A stretch of DNA of 64,000 bases. Origin: CAYRIY01 sp964424335. GTDB taxonomy: Bacteria; Bacillota; Limnochordia; DTU080; RSA5. The notes beneath the pieces are model-generated. The model had not been told where the DNA came from. It worked only from the letters and a program-made list of their open reading frames with translations, and ran no database searches. Below are positions 41,667 to 48,966 of the stretch, piece by piece. The stretch is from contig CAYRIY010000005.1 of NCBI GenBank assembly GCA_964424335.1, positions 4,163-68,162 of the forward strand. Direction: 5' to 3'. The position numbers were made by a program, and so were the translations under genes. Each line of letters starts with the position of its first letter. The stretch's first letter is position 1.

Positions 41667-42899
41667 TTGCGCACGTTCCACCCAGAGCCGGTCGGCCATC
41701 CCAAGCTGACCGGCGCAAAAACGGGCTTTAGCGGGAAAGGCGAGCTCCGCCGGGAAAATCGGCGCATCATCCTCGAGACCTTGTTTCACAGGTCAAAAGC
41801 CTCCCGCATCGACCTCGTCCGCATGTGCGGACTGAGCCCGTCTACGGTCGGCCAGATCGTCGGAGAATTGATCGAAGACGGCGTCCTCATCGAATCGGGC
41901 ACCGTTGAGCTTAAGCGCGGCCGCAAGCCGCGCCTTGTCGAAATCAATCCGGACGCGGGCGTGTGCCTGGGCGTGGAGTTGAGCGGCGGGACCGCGGCCG
42001 CGTTCGACTTACAGTGCCAGGTGCGCGCCCGGTTTGGCGCACTGAGCTCCGAACCGAGCGTCTCGCCCGAATCTGTCGTGCAGGCAATCGCCGATTTGGC
42101 TAGCGAACTTCGTGACCCGGGGCCCGTCGCCATCGGGGTGAGCGTACCCGGCAGCGTCGACCGCGGGCACGTGATCACCTCGACGCCCCTTGGCTGGAAC
42201 GACGTGCCGCTCGGGTCGATGTTGACCGACGCGACCGGACTGCTCGTGGTGGTCCAGCCCAACATGGTCTCCCTCGTCCTCGAGGAGGCGGCCTCCGGGA
42301 TCGCCCAAAACGTCGCAAACTTTATTTACTTGCACCTTGGCATGCGCGGCATTGCAGCAGGCATTGCCGTCGATGGGCGGATCATGCGGGGAGCGCACCT
42401 AAACGCAGGCGAGATCGGTCATCTGCAGATCGACCCGGAGGGTCCCCCCTGCCACTGCGGAAAGCGCGGCTGTCTCGGCGTGATCGCCTCGGGCGACGCC
42501 GTATTGGAAGCGGCCAGGCAAGAGATGCGGAGCTTGGGCCGAAAGGACCTGCCTTCCACCGTCCACGATCTCACCCTCGCCGCCTTGGCCGGAGAGCCGG
42601 TCGCCCTCGCCCACCTCCGACGCGCCGGCGAAGCCATCGGCAACGTCCTCGCCGGCGCGATCAATCTGATCAATCCTGAGCTGATCGTGGTCGGGGGCGC
42701 GTTCGCCGTCCAATCGGCAAAGGTCACGCTCCCGGTCATCGAGGACGCCGCACTCGCCCGATCGGCATTTCGGGGCTCTACCCGCTGCTCGTTCAAGATC
42801 GCCGAAGACGCATCGTTTCAATCAGCCCGAGGCGCTGCTCGCGCAGGCATTCACCAAAGACTTATCCACGTCGCGCGGCAATCAGGCGATCCGGATTGA
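41667..42899 (+). CDS. ROK-family transcriptional regulator
   Basis: An N-terminal winged helix (ENRRIILETLFHRSKASRIDLVRMCGLSPSTVGQIVGELIEDGVL) precedes a ROK domain with INPDAGVCLGVELSGGT (changed phosphate loop), GVSVPGSVDRG, LHLGMRGIAAGIAVDG, NAGEIGHLQIDPEG and the zinc motif CHCGKRGCLG. 410 residues from TTG 41667. The altered ATP loop fits a sugar-sensing repressor such as NagC/XylR rather than a kinase. It diverges from the oxidoreductase-MFS-kinase run and may control it. The last 38 bases overlap the end of the convergent M29 gene. Confidence 0.88.
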   Translation: MRTFHPEPVGHPKLTGAKTGFSGKGELRRENRRIILETLFHRSKASRIDLVRMCGLSPSTVGQIVGELIEDGVLIESGTVELKRGRKPRLVEINPDAGVCLGVELSGGTAAAFDLQCQVRARFGALSSEPSVSPESVVQAIADLASELRDPGPVAIGVSVPGSVDRGHVITSTPLGWNDVPLGSMLTDATGLLVVVQPNMVSLVLEEAASGIAQNVANFIYLHLGMRGIAAGIAVDGRIMRGAHLNAGEIGHLQIDPEGPPCHCGKRGCLGVIASGDAVLEAARQEMRSLGRKDLPSTVHDLTLAALAGEPVALAHLRRAGEAIGNVLAGAINLINPELIVVGGAFAVQSAKVTLPVIEDAALARSAFRGSTRCSFKIAEDASFQSARGAARAGIHQRLIHVARQSGDPD

Positions 42900-43992
42900 G
42901 ATCGAGGAGATCCTCGGTCACAAAGAGCCCATCTTTCCGTACCAACTCATCATCGAGCCAGATCTCCCCGCCCCCGTACTCCGGTCGCTGAATCGAGACC
43001 AAGTCCCAGTGGACCGCGGAGCGGTTTCCGTTGTCGCACTCCTCGTACGCGCTCCCCGGCGTAAAGTGAAAGCTTCCTTGGATCTTCTCGTCAAAGAGCG
43101 TGTCGAGCATCGGCGTCGTGATGTATGGGTTGACGCCAAACGAAAACTCGCCGACGTACCGGGCTCCCTCATCCGTGTCCAAGATCTCGTTGATGCGGTC
43201 CGCTTCGTTGGCGCTCGCCTCGACGATCTTGCCGTCCTTAAAGGTAAACGAAACGTCTTGAAATGTCGTCCCCATGTAGACCGACTGGGTGTTGAACGTG
43301 ATCGTTCCATTCACCGAGTCACGCACCGGTGCGGTAAAGATCTCGCCGTCGGGGAGATTGCGCTGTCCCACGCATTTGATCGCCGGCATTCCCTCGATCG
43401 AAAAGGTCAGGTCGGTTCCCGGTCCCTTGATATGAACGCGCTTTGCCGACTCGATCCGCTTGGCCAATGCGTCCATCGCTTTGGACATGTAGGCGTAATC
43501 GAGCGTACAGACGTCGAAGTAGAAGTCTTCGAATGCGTCGCTGCTCATCTTCGCGAGCTGCGCCATGGCGTCGTTAGGATAGCGCAGCACGCACCACTTC
43601 GTCTTGGGCACCCGGATGCGGCCGTGGACCGGCTCCCACCAATGCCGCTGATAAAGCTGCATCTTGTCCTGGGGAACCCCTGAGAGCTCACTTGCGTTGC
43701 GGCCTGCCCGCACACCGACGTACGCGTGCATCTCGCTCATGCGCGCCGCCTCAAATTGGGCGATCCGTTCCATATGCTCCTTTGACGTGCCCTCGTAGAG
43801 CACGCGGTTAAGCTCGTTGTCTTTGATCGTCAAGAAGGGGAATCCGCCGGCCTTGTACGCCTCGCGGATCAACTCCTTTGCAAGCGCCGTCTCAAAGCCG
43901 ACGCACTCGATCAACACATTCTCTCCGGGTTTGAGCTCCACGGAGTAATTGATGATCAGCTCGGCGAGCTGCTGATACCTTGGATCCCGCAT
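42862..43992 (-). CDS. M29-family aminopeptidase (thermophilic AmpS/PepS type)
   Basis: Cytosolic metallo-aminopeptidase of 376 residues. Likely metal ligands lie in LPDGEIFTAP (Glu), RYVGEFSFGVNP (Glu), GSFHFTPGSAYEE (His, Tyr) and SAVHWDLVSIQRPE (His, Asp), the order seen in AmpS/AmpT. ATG 43992 has GGAAAGGAG upstream. The frame continues upstream through the inverted-repeat element, but that part (to 44139) is not protein-like. It lies downstream of the decarboxylase gene on the same strand, separated by the repeat. Confidence 0.92.
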   Translation of the reverse strand: MRDPRYQQLAELIINYSVELKPGENVLIECVGFETALAKELIREAYKAGGFPFLTIKDNELNRVLYEGTSKEHMERIAQFEAARMSEMHAYVGVRAGRNASELSGVPQDKMQLYQRHWWEPVHGRIRVPKTKWCVLRYPNDAMAQLAKMSSDAFEDFYFDVCTLDYAYMSKAMDALAKRIESAKRVHIKGPGTDLTFSIEGMPAIKCVGQRNLPDGEIFTAPVRDSVNGTITFNTQSVYMGTTFQDVSFTFKDGKIVEASANEADRINEILDTDEGARYVGEFSFGVNPYITTPMLDTLFDEKIQGSFHFTPGSAYEECDNGNRSAVHWDLVSIQRPEYGGGEIWLDDELVRKDGLFVTEDLLDLNPDRLIAARRG

Positions 43993-44019
43993 TTTGGTCG
44001 CTCCTTTCCGATGTCCCAG

Positions 44020-44153
44020 CCGTTGGTCGGTCCTTGGTCGCAGGGACGTTCGGTCGGGCCCTCCTGGCCCTCCCTCACTCGCGCTCCGGCTTCTTCGGCC
44101 CTCCTGGCCTTCGAAGCCTCCGCAACGCCCTGCAACCAAGGACCGACCAACGG
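44020..44153. repeat. Intergenic inverted-repeat element with 30-bp arms
   Basis: Arms 44020-44050 and 44124-44153 are inverted copies with one substitution and one inserted base. The 73-base interior holds two direct copies of a 13-mer GGCCCTCCTGGCC (44057-44069 and 44097-44109). It fills the gap between speA-like and M29 genes. It resembles the element at 13.7 kb in plan (long arms, ~70-base core) though not in sequence. It has no transposase, so it is a MITE-like or REP-like element. Confidence 0.75.
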
Positions 44154-44187
44154 CCTTGCGCGATTCCTTCTTAATTCGCGCGCCAAT

Positions 44188-45696
44188 TTACTGCCGGACC
44201 ACGCGCACCGTTTCTAGCGTCGGGTCCTCTGGGCCTTGTACCGGGAGGCCTGCTTCCAGGTGTTCGCGGATGTAGGCCAGGTTTTGCTCCGTGATGCGTT
44301 CTCCCGGCTGGAGGATGGGAATTCCCGGTGGGTACACCATAATAAACTCCGCCATCACTCGCCCGGCGCTTTCAAAAAGCGGCACGCCCTCGGTCGGCGC
44401 GTAAAAGGCTTCACGGGGAGTCAGCGCTTGGGGCGGCAGCTCCGGCACCCGCACGCGCACCGCTCCTGCCGGGCGCGTGCTGTAGTGGTCTCTCGAGATC
44501 TCTCTGAGCGCCCGGACCAGCGCATCGACCGTCTCGTCGGTGTCGCCGCCGGTGATGAGGCAGAGAATGTTGTACAAATCCGAGAGCTCGACTTCGATGC
44601 CGTAACAATCGCGCAAGATCTCCTCGACCTCGATGCCTGTAAGGCCAAGGCCGGTCACCGTAACGCACAGCTTCGTCAAGTCGAGGTCGTACGATGACGA
44701 CCGATCGCCGATCATCTCGGGACCAAGGCACGTCAGACCTGGGATTTCCCGAATCGCCTCTCGTGCTTTTTGCGCAAGCCGGATTGCCTCGGAAAGCATT
44801 GCACGGCCGTGCACGGCGAGGTGGCTGCGCGCCGCGTCGAGGGACGCAAGCAGAATGTACGACGTCGAGGTGGTGGTCAACATGCTCAAGATCGATTGCG
44901 CTCGATCGCCTGAGAGGAGGCCTTCCTTGAGGTTTAAGATCGAGCTTTGCGTCAATGAGCCCCCGAGCTTGTGGACGCTTGTCGCCGCCGCATCGGCGCC
45001 CGCCTCCATCGCCGACATCGGCAAGTCGGGGTGAAAGTAAAGGTGCGCTCCGTGCGCTTCGTCGACCAAGACCGGCACGCCGTAACCGTGGGCGGTCTCG
45101 ACGATCGCCCTGAGGTCGGCGCACACTCCGAAGTACGTTGGATTGATGACGAGGACCGCCTTCGCGTCAGGGTGCTCCACCAGGTGTCGCCTGACCGTAG
45201 CAAGGGAGACGCCGTGCGCCACCCCCCGATCGTAATCGATCTCCGGAGCCATAAAGACCGGATTGGCGCCGGAAAGTACAATCGCCGTAAGCACCGACTT
45301 GTGTACGTTTCTTGGAACCAAGATCGTGTCGCCGGGGCCGACTGCCGTGAGCACCATGGCCATGATCGCCCCGCTCGTCCCCTGGACCGAAAAGAACGTC
45401 CTGTCGGCCCCAAATGCTTCGGCCGCCAGGTCCTGGGCCTCTTTGATGATGCCCCTCGGATGGTGCAGGTCATCGACGGGCGCGATGTTGATCAGATCGA
45501 TCGAAAGTGCGTTATCGCCGAGGAAAGTACGAAATTCAGGCTGCATCCCGGCGCCGCGCTTGTGGCCGGGAATGTGAAAGGGGATGGTCCGACGCTTTGC
45601 GTGTGCCACGACCCCTTCGAAAAGCGGCATCTTCGTCTGGCGGTCGGCTGTGAGCGCGGCCCCCGCCGGGCCCTCGATTTCGGGCTCTTGGTTCAA
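44188..45696 (-). CDS. speA: Orn/Lys/Arg decarboxylase family protein (arginine decarboxylase-like)
   Basis: Fold-type I PLP decarboxylase, 502 residues: IPFHIPGHKRGAGM, FFSVQGTSGAIMAMV, VPRNVHKSVLTAI, VLINPTYFGVCADL-type strand, VLVDEAHGAHLYF, the PLP Lys in ATSVHKLGGSLTQSSIL, and a C-terminal domain with YPPGIPILQPGE. This is the short Gram-positive form related to B. subtilis SpeA/YaaO, without the N-terminal wing domain. TTG 45696 has GAGGTGGAG upstream. Product is agmatine or cadaverine; specificity for arginine is assumed from size and family. Confidence 0.88.
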   Translation of the reverse strand: MNQEPEIEGPAGAALTADRQTKMPLFEGVVAHAKRRTIPFHIPGHKRGAGMQPEFRTFLGDNALSIDLINIAPVDDLHHPRGIIKEAQDLAAEAFGADRTFFSVQGTSGAIMAMVLTAVGPGDTILVPRNVHKSVLTAIVLSGANPVFMAPEIDYDRGVAHGVSLATVRRHLVEHPDAKAVLVINPTYFGVCADLRAIVETAHGYGVPVLVDEAHGAHLYFHPDLPMSAMEAGADAAATSVHKLGGSLTQSSILNLKEGLLSGDRAQSILSMLTTTSTSYILLASLDAARSHLAVHGRAMLSEAIRLAQKAREAIREIPGLTCLGPEMIGDRSSSYDLDLTKLCVTVTGLGLTGIEVEEILRDCYGIEVELSDLYNILCLITGGDTDETVDALVRALREISRDHYSTRPAGAVRVRVPELPPQALTPREAFYAPTEGVPLFESAGRVMAEFIMVYPPGIPILQPGERITEQNLAYIREHLEAGLPVQGPEDPTLETVRVVRQ

Positions 45697-45733
45697 CTAC
45701 TCCACCTCTTGATTGGAATTGACAATTGCCGCA

Positions 45734-46078
45734 TCACTCTTCCTCTTCCGATTGGGAAGGGAAGATGCGGCCTTTCCCTTCGCCCTGCCAATTCTTCATG
45801 TGGGCGACTTGACGCTTTGCTTCGACTTCTTTCTTTAGTTTATCGTCAAAGGTTATGCCGCGCAGTCGCTCAAAAAAGTTTGGCGGGGTGACGTCGGCCG
45901 AAATCTCCGGTCCGGGCTTATACCAACTGCACCGCTCTCCGTTGATCGCCTCGACGCGGGCGTTCCATTTCATCAGGGTCACCCGGATTCCCCAAGTTTT
46001 CCCCGGTTCGATCTCCGTGTAGACCGCCGTCGTGTCGGTCGGTCGGGTCCACTTACCCTTATCGAGCCACTTGATCAC
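45734..46078 (-). CDS. Protein of unknown function coupled to the NlpC-like gene (114 aa)
   Basis: GTG 46078 overlaps the stop of the upstream gene (GTGA), so it is translationally coupled. The protein begins VIKWLDKGKWTRPTDTTAVYTEIEPGKTWGIRVTLMKW, has a Cys/Trp pair (GERCSWYKPG) and ends with a strongly acidic tail after a basic helix (DKLKKEVEAKRQVAHMKNW). No signal peptide is visible in this form. I do not recognise a family. Given coupling, it is probably a partner of the exported NlpC/P60-like protein. Confidence 0.6.
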   Translation of the reverse strand: MIKWLDKGKWTRPTDTTAVYTEIEPGKTWGIRVTLMKWNARVEAINGERCSWYKPGPEISADVTPPNFFERLRGITFDDKLKKEVEAKRQVAHMKNWQGEGKGRIFPSQSEEEE

Positions 46079-46704
46079 GGCGCCATCTCGAGCAACCGGC
46101 CCGTCGCCTTCACTCGGGTGTTCCAATATGCGTTGTTGACGTTGGCAAAGGTGCGAATCACCTTGTTGGAGCTGGCGGACGCTACGACAAAGTGCACGTT
46201 TGGCCCGTCGAGGCGTTCAAAGACTGCCACACCGGACACCTGGCCCTGTTCATTTTGAAAAAAGATCAGATCGCCCGGTCGCAAACTCGTGTACGGGACG
46301 AGCTCCACATTCCACTCGTAGAGGACGCCGCTCGTTGCGTCGGCCACGAGGCGCTCGGCCCCACCTGAGACGATGCGAAACCGGTGTCCGGGGTCAGCGG
46401 CCCGATAAGCGTTGACGACGAGCGCTGACGCGTCAACGCCCGCATCGATCCCGGGGCGTTTGCCTTCACGGACCGCTTGCAGATATTCATCGACGCTCAT
46501 GCGACCGCCCCAACGGTAGGCCACGCCCTGTTCCACTGTGCCGTCTACTTCGTACGTCACATCTGCGTACCTAAGGGCTTCCCGGAGCGCCTGCAAGGCC
46601 GTCTCGGCGCTCACCGGCTCGGCTGCATGCACGCCCGCCGACATGAGCAGCAAACACAACAACCACAAAATCATGCCAGGAAATCTGTGTTTTGTCGAGT
46701 TCAT
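46075..46704 (-). CDS. Exported NlpC/P60-like protein lacking catalytic Cys and His
   Basis: A signal peptide (MILWLLCLLLMSAGVHAAEP) is followed by a domain that lines up with NlpC/P60: VAYRWGGRMSVDEYLQ, GVDASALVVNAYR, YTSLRPGDLIFFQNEQG, VSGVAVFERLDG, VHFVVASASSN. Active enzymes have DCSGLV and SHVGIY. Here the Cys is Ala 92 and the His is Gly. The fold seems kept, but cell-wall hydrolysis is not possible by the usual mechanism. 209 residues from ATG 46704, which follows GGAGGAGGGG. A binding or regulatory role in the cell wall is inferred. Confidence 0.75.
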   Translation of the reverse strand: MNSTKHRFPGMILWLLCLLLMSAGVHAAEPVSAETALQALREALRYADVTYEVDGTVEQGVAYRWGGRMSVDEYLQAVREGKRPGIDAGVDASALVVNAYRAADPGHRFRIVSGGAERLVADATSGVLYEWNVELVPYTSLRPGDLIFFQNEQGQVSGVAVFERLDGPNVHFVVASASSNKVIRTFANVNNAYWNTRVKATGRLLEMAP

Positions 46705-46926
46705 ATTTACCCCTCCTCCGTACTTCGCGTCCTGGCCCTTCAAGTTCTCGAAAGGAAGCGCCTTCCCTGTCTGCGCTCCGATGAGTCCGCGGCGGATCAT
46801 CCTGTCGGCAGTCTTCGGTGCACAAACCCTTTTTCTCGACCATGCCCATTCTCATGAGGTGCGATGCGACTTGGCGCTCAAACGCTCGCCCTCTTAAATC
46901 CGGCGAGCCTCGAGTCGCGGTGGCCG

Positions 46927-46954
46927 TTGACAATCGCAATCATAGTGATATCAT
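46927..46954 (+). promoter_or_regulatory. Promoter of the SPFH-Arc operon
   Basis: TTGACA (46927-46932), a 16-base spacer and TATCAT (46949-46954) lie about 75 bases before the SPFH start. TATCA-tat-TGATA (46949-46961) is a small palindrome covering the -10, possibly an operator. The remaining part of the 320-base divergent gap (46705-46926) holds no gene or riboswitch I recognise. Confidence 0.6.
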
Positions 46955-47028
46955 ATTGATAGAGTAAAGATATGCCTCCAACCTCCGGCGACAGCCCGAG
47001 GACGGAGCGCCCCTCAAGGAGGAACCCC

Positions 47029-47895
47029 ATGATACGAGAGAAGGTCAAAAAAACCACTTCGGGCTTTCTAGCCATGCTGGTATTGACGGTCCTCACCGTA
47101 GCGATTGGTTACCTATTCGTCGCTTCCATCCAGTCGGGATCAATCGTCGGGATCGTCGCTAGTTCCATTCTCATCTTTGTGATCTTTATCGCTTGGTTTG
47201 GCCTCTTCATCGTGAATCCGAACGAGGCAAAAGTCCTCCAACTCTTCGGCAATTACGTAGGCACCGTACGTAGCCCTGGACTGAACTACGCGAACCCCCT
47301 CTACAGCAAGAAAAAGGTATCCACCCGTGTGCGCAACTTCGAAACCGGGAAGTTGAAGGTAAACGACAACGACTCTAACCCGATCGAGATTGCGGCCGTC
47401 GTGGTCTGGAGGGTCGTGGATACGGCTGAGGCGCTCTTTGAGGTAGACGACTTCGCCCAGTATGTCGAGGTGCAAAGCGAGGCGGCGCTGCGCGGGCTTG
47501 CGACCAACTACCCGTACGATGCCCACAATGGCGAAGAGCTCTCCCTTTCGGCCAACGCGACCGAGATCTCAGAGCAGCTTACACGAGAGATTCAAGAACG
47601 GCTCGCCAAAGCCGGCGTGGAAGTGATCGAATCGCGCATCAGCCACTTGGCCTACGCTCCGGAGATTGCTAGCGCCATGCTTCAGCGCCAGCAGGCGAGC
47701 GCCATCATCGCCGCCCGCCAAAAGATCGTCGAGGGCGCCGTCGGCATGGTCGAGATGGCGCTCGAAGATCTGGCAAAGCGTGACGTCATCGAACTAGACG
47801 ACGAGCGCAAGGCGCAGATGGTCAGCAACCTGTTGGTCGTGCTTTGCGCTGACCGCAGTCCCCAGCCCATCGTCAACACGGGCTCGATCTACTAA
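47029..47895 (+). CDS. SPFH/Band 7 membrane protein
   Basis: Two N-terminal membrane helices (about residues 10-33 and 39-62) precede an SPFH domain: [71 protein letters not shown], and the helical part [45 protein letters not shown]. 288 residues. ATG 47029 follows AAGGAGG. SPFH proteins form large membrane cages or rafts that organise membrane proteases and stress responses. It is followed by a small Arc-type DNA-binding gene, a pairing conserved in many bacteria. Confidence 0.93.
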   Translation: MIREKVKKTTSGFLAMLVLTVLTVAIGYLFVASIQSGSIVGIVASSILIFVIFIAWFGLFIVNPNEAKVLQLFGNYVGTVRSPGLNYANPLYSKKKVSTRVRNFETGKLKVNDNDSNPIEIAAVVVWRVVDTAEALFEVDDFAQYVEVQSEAALRGLATNYPYDAHNGEELSLSANATEISEQLTREIQERLAKAGVEVIESRISHLAYAPEIASAMLQRQQASAIIAARQKIVEGAVGMVEMALEDLAKRDVIELDDERKAQMVSNLLVVLCADRSPQPIVNTGSIY

Positions 47896-47914
47896 CGCTC
47901 CCAGCGGACAAGAT

Positions 47915-47942
47915 AATCCCGGCCGAATGCCCGGCCGGGATT
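47915..47942 (+). terminator. Hairpin between SPFH and Arc genes
   Basis: An 11-bp perfect stem (47915-47925 with 47932-47942) and six-base loop, with no T tract. It may reduce read-through into the Arc gene or protect the 3' end of the SPFH message. Confidence 0.45.
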
Positions 47943-47989
47943 CACGCATCGAGTAAATTTTCGAGATTCCAACGAGTGGGGAGGTACCA

Positions 47990-48163
47990 TTGGCAAAACG
48001 AAAATCGTTCTTGCTTCGAATCGATCCAAAACTACACGATTCGCTCGAACGCTGGGCGGCAGACGAATTGCGCAGCGTCAACGCCCAGATCGAGTTTTTG
48101 CTTAGACAGGCGCTGCGTCAAGCGGGACGCCTGAAGGAACAGGATGACGAGGAGAAAGCCTGA
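47990..48163 (+). CDS. Arc/ribbon-helix-helix family small protein (57 aa)
   Basis: GGGGAGG followed eight bases later by TTG 47990 opens a 58-codon frame ending at TGA 48163. The product reads [20 protein letters not shown] then [18 protein letters not shown] and a charged tail: the FLLRIDPxLHDxLExWA and [15 protein letters not shown] pattern is the ribbon-helix-helix fold of Arc-like proteins. It is found beside SPFH genes in many genomes. DNA binding and control of the SPFH operon are inferred. It lies 15 bases from the convergent LysM gene. Confidence 0.85.
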   Translation: MAKRKSFLLRIDPKLHDSLERWAADELRSVNAQIEFLLRQALRQAGRLKEQDDEEKA

Positions 48164-48178
48164 TCCCGGGCCTGTCGA

Positions 48179-48844
48179 TCATGGCACCTGGAACGCATTC
48201 CTCGGAAGCTTGAGCTCGGTGCCGATTCGGAGGACGGCCCCGGGATCGAGGTTGTTAAGCGCCGCGATCTCCTCGACCGTCGAATGATACCGCTTTGCAA
48301 TATCCCAAAGGGTGTCGCCTGCCTTTACGACGTGGACGAGCAAAGCCGGCACCTTGATCCGCTCTCCGGCCCGGAGCGGTCGATCCGGAAGGTCGTTGAT
48401 GGCGATGATGACTTCCATCGTCGTCTGAAACTCTCGAGCGATGGACCACAAGGAGTCCCCCGGCCGGACCGTGTAAGTCATCGTCGCCATTCTCCGCAAG
48501 AGGGCGTCGTTTAATGCCTCGAGCGTCTCCGGCCCAACGCTCCCCGTGACGCGAATTCCGCTTCGCTCTTGAAAGACTCGGACGGCATCACGGGTTTTGG
48601 GGCCGAATAGCCCGTCCGCCTGCAACTCAAAACCAAGGTCGCGCAGGTGCATTTGCAGTGCAAAAACGTCCGCCCCCCACGACCCCATCGATAGGACGCG
48701 CTCTCCCAGTTGGCGTTCCCGCACGTCATACTCTTGAGCCGATGACCCAGGGCCCAACATGCCAGTAGTTACGGCGATCACCACGATCGCCAGCGCCGCC
48801 ATCCGTACCCACCGCGCCAACGCCTGCCACACTCCCTCATACAT
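48179..48844 (-). CDS. Exported protein with peptidoglycan-binding and two LysM domains
   Basis: N-terminal signal/anchor (AALAIVVIAVTTGMLG, with Arg residues before it) is followed by a PG_binding_1 domain (ALQMHLRDLGFELQADGLFGPKTRDAVRVFQERSG), then two LysM repeats (YTVRPGDSLWSIAREFQTT and HVVKAGDTLWDIAKRYHST). 221 residues from ATG 48844; longer starts to 48916 are possible but poorly supported. No catalytic domain is present, so it is a wall-binding protein or a truncated spore/cell-wall hydrolase accessory. Convergent with the Arc gene. Confidence 0.87.
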   Translation of the reverse strand: MYEGVWQALARWVRMAALAIVVIAVTTGMLGPGSSAQEYDVRERQLGERVLSMGSWGADVFALQMHLRDLGFELQADGLFGPKTRDAVRVFQERSGIRVTGSVGPETLEALNDALLRRMATMTYTVRPGDSLWSIAREFQTTMEVIIAINDLPDRPLRAGERIKVPALLVHVVKAGDTLWDIAKRYHSTVEEIAALNNLDPGAVLRIGTELKLPRNAFQVP

Positions 48845-48966
48845 CTTCCACCGATGGCGTGACACCGCCAATATCGTCCGACCACTCATGAATGTAAACG
48901 TGGATTTCGCTCCCACGTTTCAAATGCCTGCGGCTTGAAAGCGACCCTTATTTTTCCAATACGATT

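Noticed and set aside
43993..44139. N-terminal extension of the M29 aminopeptidase
   Set aside because: It is translated inverted-repeat sequence. A strong ribosome site points to ATG 43992.
46705..46926. Possible riboswitch (c-di-AMP type) before the NlpC-like gene
   Set aside because: ydaO-type riboswitches often precede NlpC/P60 genes, but I cannot find the conserved segments here. A CGATGAGTCC string recalled hammerhead ribozymes, but the GAAA core is missing.
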